DNA of 64,000 nucleotides, taken from contig CM035413.1 of NCBI GenBank assembly GCA_020310875.1, forward strand, positions 169,041,996 through 169,105,995. The letters run 5' to 3'. Shown one piece after another: positions 54,801 to 64,000 of this stretch; positions within the stretch are counted from its first letter, which is position 1; every line of letters starts with the position of its first letter. A program made the translations under genes and the position numbers. The notes under the pieces were generated by a model. It was not told where the DNA came from and searched no databases. It saw only the letters and a list, made by a program, of their open reading frames with translations. This DNA comes from Ceratopteris richardii (taxonomy: Eukaryota > Streptophyta > Polypodiopsida > Polypodiales > Pteridaceae).

Positions 54801-57624
54801 CTTTTGGAGTGGGGTCAGCTAATACTGATCCTACTCTGGGGGGTGGCGTAATGGTATGAGCTAGGTTGAAAGGTGGCGGATTAGACGGTGATAGGGATGA
54901 AGGTGGTGGTGATATGTGAGAGTTTGTTTGAGAGGTGAGTTCAACAATTTTGGCTTTCGTTTCTCTTATGCTTTCTTCTAAGTCGCTCATCTTTTTAGAC
55001 CATTGTCTTTTCATTCTCTCTCGGCTATCCTTCCAAGCTCTCGACCGTTTCTTGGCTATGCTCTCAGTTTCACTAACCTCTGCACTCTTTTCTTGAGCTA
55101 AACCTTGGTTCTGCTGCAAAGTCTGAGCTCTAGTGACCACCTGTACTGGTGTAGTGGAAGTTACACTTCCTGTAGCGTCTACTACTAACCCAATAACATT
55201 AATTGGAGTGATTTTTGGCATATTATTGGGATTCTTTGGGCAATCTCGTAAGAGATGCTCCTTTCCGCAATCTCGACAAAAGCCTTGTATTGTTACTGAC
55301 TAGGGTTGTGTAGGTGCAGGCATTGGGCAATCACGAATGAGGTGATCTCCTTGACATTGATAGCATGGTCCTCTAGGGAATGGGGGTCTTACCTGCCTAG
55401 GTTGAGGTCTAGTGTTGGGATTTGTGTACATGATGTTTGCATACTCTGGATCCCAACTAGGTTCACTCGGTTCTTCACTATAGTAGGATTCACCATGTTC
55501 AGGAGACTTCATGTAGTAAGCCTGAGGGCTATCAATATGTGTAGAATCAAAGCTATGGTCACTCGGATCACTTTCTGAAAGCAATGGTGTTACTGGCACT
55601 ATGGCTCTATTCACGTTCTCTTCTGGAGCTGCATATTTTACTGGGATCACATTGGCTAGAGCAGGAGGCGGCTGAGCTAACACAGGTTGAGGCCTTTGCT
55701 GAGTTTGGTAGGGCTGCTGATAGGGTTGTTGAGGTCTGCCATGTTGTTGTGGTGAGTATTGGTTCTGGTATCTTCCTTGTTGAGGGTATGGCTGAGGGTA
55801 GGTTTGTCTAACCGCTTGCTTATTGTATGGGCAATCTTGTGCAATGTGATTAGTGTATCTCCGTTCTATGGTGTACTGGCTACTGTGATTCACTTGGGGT
55901 TGAGCCATAATGGGACATACGTTCACCATATGGTCTCCTCCACAAGTATAGCACCGCTTAACTGGGGCAAATCTTGGGATTTGTTTGCTAGAGACACCTA
56001 GTTTTTGAGCTACTTTCTCAGCGAGTTCCTCGATAGATGTGGATTGCGAGGAAGAGAGGCTAGTGGAACTATCTGAATCTTTGTAGATTTTGGAAAGCTC
56101 TAATTCCTCTCCTAGGTTATCTTCTATGTCAATGCACATGCATACACACTCTTCTATGGTCCTCCGGTCGTTTAAGTACACATATGATCTCAACTTTGTA
56201 CTTAGCAGTCCATATAGGAATAAAGCCACTTGTTTGGCTGGAGTGGGTAGCTCAGGAATCGGACATCTCTCTGGATATTGCCTAAAACTTCTTCCTGCAA
56301 GTCGGACCGTCTCTTGGGGGGTTTGCTTGAAGCTATGAATCAGTGAGGAAGTGTTATGCCTTATGCCACTCTTAGAGAATTCAATAATGAAAGCCTCTAG
56401 AAGTTGGTCTATGTTTTTGAAGTGCCTCTCATTTAGTGGTTGAAACCACGTAAGAGTGGTGTTCCTAAGGGTTAGACCAAAGGCATTGTACTGCATGAAT
56501 AGATCCTCCACTTGTTCGGCTCTCAAGACTTGCCTAAATTTGGCCACATGATCATATGGGTGTCCAGTGCCATCGAAGTAGTTCTTCATGGACTTAAATG
56601 GCTGTGTAGGTCTCAAGGTTCTAGTGTGTTCCCTAGGCCTTGGCAAAGGAAAATCCTCAGCATTTCTTAGGTTCCTTGGAACTCTAGTTCTCTCTGTTTC
56701 TTCTCTATTTGTCTCTGTTCGCGTTCGTTCTCTTCCTATTGGGTTGGCAAAGCTCACTTCTGGTCTATCTCTACTTCTATCCCTTTGAGCGCCATGAGCT
56801 TGGGATGTTCCAGCCCCTTGGTGGCCAAAAGAGACATTAGATCTTGGTTGGGAAAAAATAAATTCCCCCTTCCAAGTGTAGGCATGTCTACCATGCTCGG
56901 TGACCACAAAGATCCTCTCTGAAGTATTGTCTAGATAGGTCACCTTGCCTCGGCTATCAGGATCTTTGAACTCATAGATTGTGATCATTCCTACCTCATT
57001 CGGTTGATTAGGCTTATACCTCCAGACGGCTTCATTGGTTTCTCGATTTAGAAGCAGATCTATGCTCTTATTCTCTTGGGGAATCCACTCTCGCGTGAGA
57101 ATTCTAGTAAGTACTGATTTGCCTCGGGGGGTTTTAGGTTCCTCACCCATGTTCCCTTGCTCCAGGTCACCTATATCCTTTTCTGGGATCAAATTACCAA
57201 ATTCATCTGTCCTATCTGGGTGGCTGGTGACCACGTATATGGTTCCTTCTTTGTCTAGGTATGCTCCATTTTCAAACTTGACAGCAGGATGTTCAATTCC
57301 AATGGGTTGGTCACGGTTTTTAATCTGGACCATAGATCTTCCTAGGCCCTCCTCATAGATGCTAGCACCTAATCGGTTGGTCCTAAGGTATTCCAGCTGC
57401 ATCTTGTAGGGGCCTTCTACCCTATGTAAATATGGCACTCCTGAACTTCCTGTAGGTCTCTCCATACCTTGAGACATCTCTGACTCACTAGTCTCAGAGC
57501 TAGGGTAGTATGAATGATGGCTCAACTACTGGGCCCAAGACCTAGCAGTATGATTGACACTAGCCTCTGAAGACCTAAGACTCTGTCTATCTCTTCCTAG
57601 GTGTCGTCTTGATCTAAGGTTCAT
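48851..57624 (-). pseudogene. Gag-pol coding remains of element E
   Basis: From MNLRSRRHLGRDRQS leftwards: gag core (YFDGTGHPYDHVAKF, about 56130-56590); zinc knuckles near 55950 and 55360; retropepsin region about 53600-53960; RT about 52250-52740 with YVDD; RNase H about 51660-51960; first H2C2 module about 51106-51240 and second about 50735-50860; integrase core about 50330-50680; second retropepsin-like domain with DSGAA about 49300-49620; then the start of the WVPKK tail. At least ten breaks. The domain order equals that of A and B, so the unusual modules are ancestral to the family. Confidence 0.88.
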
Positions 57625-58234
57625 AAGCCCAATTGAATAATCCCAAATTTCCCAAGTACAATTTTCGTTGTTGAGTTCTTTTGTATTAGTCACTTGTTCT
57701 TTTTAATTTTCCTTAGGGTGTCACTTCTTGTCCAATCAATCTTCGTCACAAGGAACACTTAAGTTTTTTTGTACTTTGAGTGTGTTCGCTCGATTTAACT
57801 TCTTTTCCCTTAGGTTATTTCGCAAATGTAATCTCTTGGTACTTGCACTTGAGTGATTAGAGTTCTTGGATTTGGTCGTGCTTAACGTATCCCTAATTGA
57901 TTAAAATCTCTATCCGTACTTAGCCTAAGCTAGGGATTGACAAAGAGTGTTGAGAATTTCCAACCTTAGTTTCTCTCCTCGATTGCCCTTGTGTGCCCAG
58001 GAAGCGTATTCCCAAGCTTGCACTTACTCTTGCTTCGAGGGACCTGTAAAAGTCCCAAAGTTAGCTCAAGAATTGAATTCCATTGATACAACAGACCATG
58101 TTCATTCATGCAATCCAGAGATCAAACTGTGCGTTGGCTTTATGGAAAACAATCCTAAAGACCCCTTAGTTTTTCTCCCCCTGGGTATGGTCACTTCAAA
58201 ATACTATATCTAATAATCCTGATATTAATTTTAC
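57625..58234 (-). other. Leader of element E
   Basis: About 600 bp with no gene. It resembles the part of the C leader next to gag, and has catcc-less remains of the B leader near 58185-58230 (ggtcacttcaaaatac, taataatcctg). It lacks the repeat array and the primer-binding site seen in A, B and C. Confidence 0.6.
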
Positions 58235-58736
58235 CACGCGCACACACGGCCAGAACAAAGAGAAAGATAATGGAGTTCTTTTAGATTACTTCCAAAATGC
58301 TCATTCAAGTTCAATTCTATTACAAGCTAACCTAAAAAATGAGCTCTCTAACTCTATTTATAGTTTTTGACTAGCTTTTGGCCCTGTCCAGACCTAGTGT
58401 CCGGCCTAGTTAAAAATTAGGTTCTAGGGCCTATTTGGAGGCTCAAACAGAGTCTAAAAATCATGAAAATTGGTACGATGATACTTCTAATACTCCTCAA
58501 GCTCGAGGACTCCTCGGCTTGCACAAAATGGAGTTACAAAAAGGTGAAATGGTATTTACAATGATTTGTAGTGATGAGAATCACTAATATGAAGATGTTG
58601 TTTTGGAAAAAATTGAATTGCCTACTTGCCAGATCTTCGTTGAATACTTAGTCTGCTTGTGCCTTCTCTCCACTCTGGCTCCCTTCTTTGGCTTCCTTGT
58701 CGTGTGAGTCCATCGGTGCCTTGACTGTTGCCAACA
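58235..58736 (-). repeat. Remnant 5' LTR of element E
   Basis: Aligns by eye with the A, B and C LTRs from the cacgcgcacac region to the TG end (plus strand ...TTGCCAACA). It includes the hairpin palindrome at 58498-58521 and the tgtccggcctagttaaaaatt block. It is shorter than the family's usual 610-650 bp. Confidence 0.8.
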
Positions 58737-59127
58737 ATATTCTACTGTGAAAATGGCACAGTGTTTTAGGCACAAAGATCATTGAAAGTGCTGTTGTAGA
58801 ACTCAAGATAATCAAAACCCTAGATATTTCCTTTCTTCTTCATAAATCTCTCAGAAAAACAATCATCTCAACTCTTATTCTTAGATTCCATTAACTAGAA
58901 GGGGTTGTGGTCTTTGCATACTTCCCGGATTGACAATTTAAAGATGTGTAGTTGATCTTTTGGGCTATAATGATTTGAGAGGACAACTCCAAAGGGTAAC
59001 AACAAATAATTTTTCGTCATCCCTAAGTCCATTTAGGGTGTGGGCTACAAGATCTCCATCATCTAGGGCACAAGCGATTTACCCTAGTGGATGTGAAAAC
59101 TCTTAAACCTTTAATATATAATCATTA
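58737..59127. other. Spacer between elements E and G
   Basis: 391 bp with no open frame of note, no match to any LTR in the window and no recognisable gene. It may be host DNA or part of another old element. Confidence 0.4.
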
Positions 59128-59790
59128 TGTTGGAGGAGATGGTGGATAGATTCTAGAGATGAAGTGGTGCTGCAAAACCTTTTTCACACCAGCCAAGAAC
59201 AAGTTGTGGGCAGTCTAGTAGCCCCTTTTAGCTTCCTATTGATCACAAATAATCACCTATGTGCTTTGGAACATGTTCCTCTAATGAATGGATCCAAATA
59301 GATGAGTACAAAGTTGAACCAAGATCATAGACTTGCTATTTTAGTCTTTGCACATGTTTGGTAGAATGAAAAATGCTCTTAACCTGCTAGCAATTAGCCA
59401 AATTCCTGTTGGTGGTATCTAATTAACTTAGATAGCTACCAATCATGAGTTATTTCAATAAAAACATGGACTACACATTGAAAATGATGCTTAGCAAGTT
59501 AGAAGACTTGCCCAACATTTTCGGGGCGCTTCAGTGTGTAGACCGAACACTAAAGATATGAAGATATCTCATGATTGAAGAAAGAAATAGCAATGAAACT
59601 TTGTAATTATGAAGAAGATAGTATGATGATTATACACTTTAAATCACATTAAATGATCAACCATGCACTAAGAACAAGCTCTGAGACGTTCATTGTTCTC
59701 AGATGGTCATGCAAAGAAGTGAAGTAGAGAAGTGAAGTAGAGAAGTAATCAATGTATATGTATTAGATCACATAGAAATACAATGACATT
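59128..59790 (-). repeat. 3' LTR of element G (right limit approximate)
   Basis: TGTTGGAGGAGATG matches the start at 63459. The match runs to about 59690, where the other copy leaves the window. The right border is estimated from where pol similarity begins. Confidence 0.75.
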
Positions 59791-62700
59791 GGCAATGACC
59801 CTTTAGATATTTCAGGATCCTCTTGGCAGCTTCCATACGGGGTTTCCTTGGTATATGCATAAATTGGCTTAATGTACTTACTCCATAACATATGTCCACT
59901 CTTGTTAGGGTTGCAAAGTTAAGACTCCCAAAAAGCTTTTGGTAGCCTATAATATCTTCAAGGAGTTCTCCCTCATGAGAACCAAGTTTGTGGTTGAGTT
60001 CCATGGGTGTACCTGCAATTTTGGTTTTCTCCATCTTGAATCTCACTAGCATATCATGAATGTATTTTCTTTGAGTAATAGAGATTCCAGAATCTATATA
60101 CACAAGTTCTAAATCTAAGAAATTATGTTAACAAACCAAGGTCAATGATTTTAAACTCTTCCATAGTCTGAGACTTGATTTGCTTGATGTCATTGGCATC
60201 ATTCCCTAAAATGATAATGTCATCCACATAGACACATAAGTAAACAATTTCAGAGTTAGTCTTCTTTATGAATAAAGAAGAATCTGCTTTGCTAGCAACA
60301 AATCCTTGATCCTATAAATATGTAAAAAGTCTATGGTTCCAAGCTCTAGGAACTTGCTAAAGACCATAGAGTGCTTTCCTTAGCTTGCATATATAACTTG
60401 GTTTGTCCTTGTCTTCATACCCTAGAGGTTGAGCCATGTAAACTTCTTCTGAGATCCATCCATTTAGAAATGCATTCTTAACATCTAACTGATATAGGTT
60501 CCAATTCTTTGAAGTAGCAACACTTACAAAACCCTGATGGTTGGCATCTTAGCCACATGTGAAAAAGTGTCCTCATAATCCACTCCATGGGTTTGAGCAA
60601 ACCCCTTTGCCACTAGCCTTGCTTTGTACCTGTTAATTGAACCATCTGAATTCTTCTTGATTTTATATATCCACCTAGATCCTATTACCGTCATACTTGG
60701 CCTCTTGGGAGCCAAATCCCAAGTGTTTTTCTCCTCAAGTGCTTCAATTTCTTCTTGCATGGCTTCTCTCCATTCTTTGTTCTTATTGGCTTCTTCAAAT
60801 GAAGAATGTTCTTCTATCATAGAGTCTTTAGTCATGTACAAAGAATGCTTGGTGACTAGTGATGTGTCATAGCCATACCTTATGGGTTTTTTACTCTCCC
60901 TTTGAGATCTTCTGAGTGCTTGATTGGATGACTCTGGAATGTCTTCCAATTGCTTGAACTTGGTCTTGCCTTTTGACTTCCAAGCCTTGAAGTCAATTTG
61001 ATCTTCATCCTCTAAATTGACATCTTCTAGTATTTGTTGATCTTCTTGAGTGAGAGTTGGAAAATCACTTTCCAAGTCATACGGTAACTTGATCTTCCTG
61101 CAATCATGTTCAAACTATGAATTATTTTCATCAAACACCACATCCCTACTAACTGTAAATCCTTTGTTAGTGGGATTGTAGAACCTATATCCCTTCTAGT
61201 TTTGGTCATAGCCAATAAATATACACTTTTTTAGCTTTTGGATCAAGCTTCCCTCTAATCTGAGGGTATACGTGCATAAGCAATGCACCCAAAGATTTTA
61301 CAATGATCCAATGAGGGTCTCCTTCCATTCCATGCCTTATAGGATGTCATTCCATCCAAGGAAACAGCCTCTACCCATAGGTAATTTGGTAGTTTCTTCT
61401 CATTCAAATTGATCGTGAAGTCTCTACTATTAGTCTATTCCTCCTCTTTGCCACTCCATTTAGTTCAAGAGTGTATCTTGTTGAGAGCTCTCTCTTTATT
61501 CTTCTGTCCTGTAGAAATGATTCAAATTCATGTGCAAAGTACTCACCACCTCCATCAGATCTGATCCTCTTCAAGCTTCTACCTGTTTGCTTCTCTACCA
61601 ATGCCAAATAATGTTTGAAACAAGTAAACACTTCATATTTATGCTTCATGAAATAAAGGATTTTCCATCTAATATAATCATCTATGAATGAAACATAGTA
61701 CCTTGATCCTGAGATTGATGGCTCTCTGCTAGGATCCCACACATGAGTGTGCACAAGCTCCAAGTAGTCTTCATACATATACCCCTTTTTGTTGAATGGT
61801 TGTCTGTGTGATTTGTCAAATTGGCATGCTCCACATTTGTAAATCATGTGTTGCTTGGACACATTTGGAAGGCCAAGCACACTCTGATCCCTGCACATTT
61901 GCTTTAGTGTTCTTTCACCTATATACCTAGCCTTTTATGCCATATCTCTAGTTCAGATAAGGTTTGATCCTTGTAATTGAAGAGTGCAATGTTTCTGGTA
62001 TCTTCAACTTCAAAGGTAAAGATTCTACCAGAGTTTTCACCTTTTTCAATCCTCTTGAAGCATTATTGAGGGTCTTCCACATATGCTGTATGGCTTGTGA
62101 ATCTGACCTATAAGCCTTTCTCAACAATCTGCCCAACATTGATTATGTTTTTTGTTATGGTTGGCACATATAAAACCTTACTCAAAAGGTTCATGTTACC
62201 ATCAGAAGCCTTGATCTTTTCAATTTTCTTAATAGAGTGTCTAATGTCATCACCTGTCTGCACTTCATGCTTTGCTTTAGGTTCTTCAAGATCAGATAGC
62301 AATGCTACATTTCCAGCCACATGATTGGAACAACTAGAATCAATGTAGAAAAGATGCTCATCATCTTTGCCTTGCTTGGATGTCATGTTCATGATCAGTA
62401 ATGAATCCTCTTGGTCTTCTATGTAGTTTTTATAATCTCTTCTACTCCAAAATCCTCCTTGGTAGTTGTTGTTGTAGCCTTGATTGTAGTTGTGATGATA
62501 ATTGCTTCCTCCATTGTTGAACCTGCCTCTGGATTGTCCATAGCCACCTCTATGGAAGCCTCTTCCTCTCTGATTCCTTGTGTTCTTGAAGCATTCTTAT
62601 GTGTGTGGTTAGGCCATAGATATTGCAAGTTGAAGTGTTGTAAGATCTCCCCCTTCCTTGTTTTCCTCCTCTGCCCTTTCCTCTAGTACCTCTTCCTCTA

Positions 62701-63432
62701 CTTGTGAAGTTCACTTGAGAGGTACTAGCCTCTTCTTCATCCTTTTTGCCTTTACCTTTATCCGTACTTTTATTTCTATCTATATAAAGGGAAGAATATT
62801 GGTTACCTCTAGAGTTGTCTCCATTTTTGTTGAACTTTGTCTCATGTGTGAATATTTGCCCCATTAATGTGTTGAAGTCAGGTATTTGCATATCCGTATA
62901 AAGGTCCATTGTTGTGGTGAAGGATTCCCACTTATCATCAGCTTTGATGCCATTTACAATCTGCCTTACTATCTGCTCCTCTTCTATCTCTTCTCGAATG
63001 CTTGCAAGCTCATAAGCCACATCCTTCATCTTGGTTACATAGTCAGCTACACTTTGCTTTGGTTGCTTTTTCAGGGTTGTAAACTCCATCCATAGCTGGT
63101 TCTTCCTAGCCCTTGTATTTGATGAGAAATGAAGAAAGTACTTCCCAAGTCTCTGAGGAGGTCTTGGAATTCGTAATGTGAGGTAATAACAAATTAGATA
63201 TTGAGTTAAGTATATAAGACCTCGCAAGTGCATCCTTTGCACACAATGTAGTTAGCCTTTCTTGCTCTTCCCTTGTAAGTTGATGTTTGCTCTTGAATGT
63301 TGGCATTTCTTCATCTCTTGAGATGTATCCATATAAGCTTCTCCCTTGGAGGTATGCTTGCATCCTTAGGGACCATGCTGAATAGTCTCTGCTATCCAAT
63401 TTTTCAATGAATGATGGAAATCCATCTCCCAT
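59791..63432 (-). pseudogene. Gag-pol coding remains of Copia element G
   Basis: From MGDGFPSFIEKLDSRDYSAW, directly inside the primer-binding site. Recognisable parts: gag (about 62650-63430), protease with YIDSSCSNHVAG near 62340, integrase core (GGGEYFAHEFE, about 61400-61900), RT start (RWIYKIKKNSDGSINRYKAR) near 60620, and RT-connection/RNase H start near 59800-60100. The order is Copia. About ten breaks. Confidence 0.85.
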
Positions 63433-63445
63433 CTTGCTTGTTGTT

Positions 63446-63457
63446 GCTCTGATACCA
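63446..63457 (-). other. tRNA-Met primer-binding site of element G
   Basis: The plus strand reads gctctgatacca, i.e. tggtatcagagc in the element sense, 1 nt from the LTR. Confidence 0.9.
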
Positions 63458-63458
63458 T

Positions 63459-64000
63459 TGTTGGAGGAGATGAAGTGGTGCTGCAAAACCATGCTTCACA
63501 CTAACCAAGAACAAGTTATGGAGATCGTAGTAGAACTTTTAACTTCCTACTAATAAAAAATAATCACCTATGTGCTTTGGAACATGTTCCTCTAATCAAT
63601 GGATCAAAACAGATGAGTAGGAAGTTGAACCAAGATCATAGACTTGCTATTTTAGTCTTTGCACATGTTCATTGGAATGAACACTGCTCTCAACCTGCTA
63701 GCAATTAGCCAAATTCCTTTTGGTGGTATCTCATTAACTTAGATAGCTACCAATCATGATTTATTTCATTAAAAAGATCGACTACACATTGAAAATAATG
63801 CTTAGCAAGTTAGAAGACTTGCTCGACATTTTTGGGGTGCTTTAGTGTGCAGACTAGAGAGTAAAGATATAAAGATATCTCACGATTGAAGAAAGCAATA
63901 ACAATGAAACTTTGTAGCTATGAAGTAGAAATTATGATGATTCTATAGCCCTTTAAATCACATTAAATAATCAACCATGCACTGAGAACAAGCTCTAAGA
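63459..64000 (-). repeat. 5' LTR of element G (partial, cut by window end)
   Basis: Matches 59128-59690 along its length with many differences. About 540 bp are visible. Confidence 0.88.

Larger units (their letters stand above)
39601..58736 (-). mobile_element. Old Ty3/Gypsy element E, split by Copia element H
   Basis: Minus-strand element of the same family as A, B and C. It has a remnant 5' LTR (about 58235-58736), leader, gag-pol, second protease-like domain, WVPKK tail and an extra coding region. H (42030-48845) sits in its pol tail with duplication cttat. No 3' LTR or polypurine tract was found at its left end, and no primer-binding site on its right. It is heavily broken, with at least ten breaks. 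It is the oldest-looking of the four Gypsy relatives and clearly older than H. Confidence 0.8.
59128..64000 (-). mobile_element. Old Ty1/Copia element G (5' LTR cut by window end)
   Basis: Minus-strand element with a 3' LTR at left, decayed gag-pol, a tRNA-Met primer-binding site, and the beginning of a 5' LTR at right. The two LTRs differ at roughly one base in ten by eye and by an 18-bp segment near the start, so it is far older than H. Heavily broken, with about ten breaks. Its gag and pol are distantly similar to those of H. Confidence 0.88.

Overview
This window is plant nuclear DNA made almost entirely of nested LTR retrotransposons; I found no host gene, rRNA, tRNA gene or CRISPR array. 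The evidence for a land plant is: primer-binding sites matching the 3' end of tRNA-Asp in the Ty3/Gypsy elements (the Athila/Tat-like habit) and of initiator tRNA-Met in the Copia elements; plant-type gag, RT and integrase sequences; and very large, young elements stacked inside one another. The species cannot be read from the sequence; a large repeat-rich genome is likely.

Layout, left to right. (1) 1-12574: plus-strand Gypsy element A. Its 5' LTR lies before the window. It has a leader full of short repeats, a gag-pol region, a 1.4 kb 3' noncoding region and a 610-bp LTR. (2) 12575-13567: fragment D, the inverted 5' end of a near-identical copy, joined head-to-head to the LTR plus primer-binding site of A. 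(3) 13568-14169 and 27379-34121: minus-strand Gypsy element C, older and broken. (4) 14170-27378: minus-strand Gypsy element B, whole and very young, inserted into C with a 5-bp target duplication (cttac). It carries one open frame of 3078 codons. (5) 34122 to about 39600: the 3' part of an old plus-strand element F, with a pol tail, a very long extra coding region and a polypurine tract. C is inserted in F. (6) About 39600-58736: minus-strand Gypsy element E, old and much decayed. It is interrupted at 42030-48845 by H, a young plus-strand Copia element (1281-bp LTRs, duplication cttat). (7) 59128-64000: old, heavily decayed minus-strand Copia element G, running off the window end.

Relative order: F before C; C before B and before the A/D unit; E before H. 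B, H and A/D are all recent, with LTR pairs differing by about 0.3-0.5 percent by eye. C, E, F and G are older.

The most interesting biology is in the Gypsy family shared by A, B, C and E. In A, B and E, where the relevant parts are present, the polyprotein has two tandem integrase-type H2C2 zinc modules with identical spacing. It also has a second retropepsin-like domain after the integrase and a tail of WVPKK-type repeats. The leaders of A, B and C carry different repeat arrays that all reuse a TCGCGA/CGATCG-type core. The 3' noncoding regions of A and B carry a repeat pair and a long A-tract. E and F carry extra coding regions downstream of pol. The A/D junction stops exactly at the 18-nt tRNA-templated boundary of the primer-binding site, which looks like a trace of aberrant reverse transcription.
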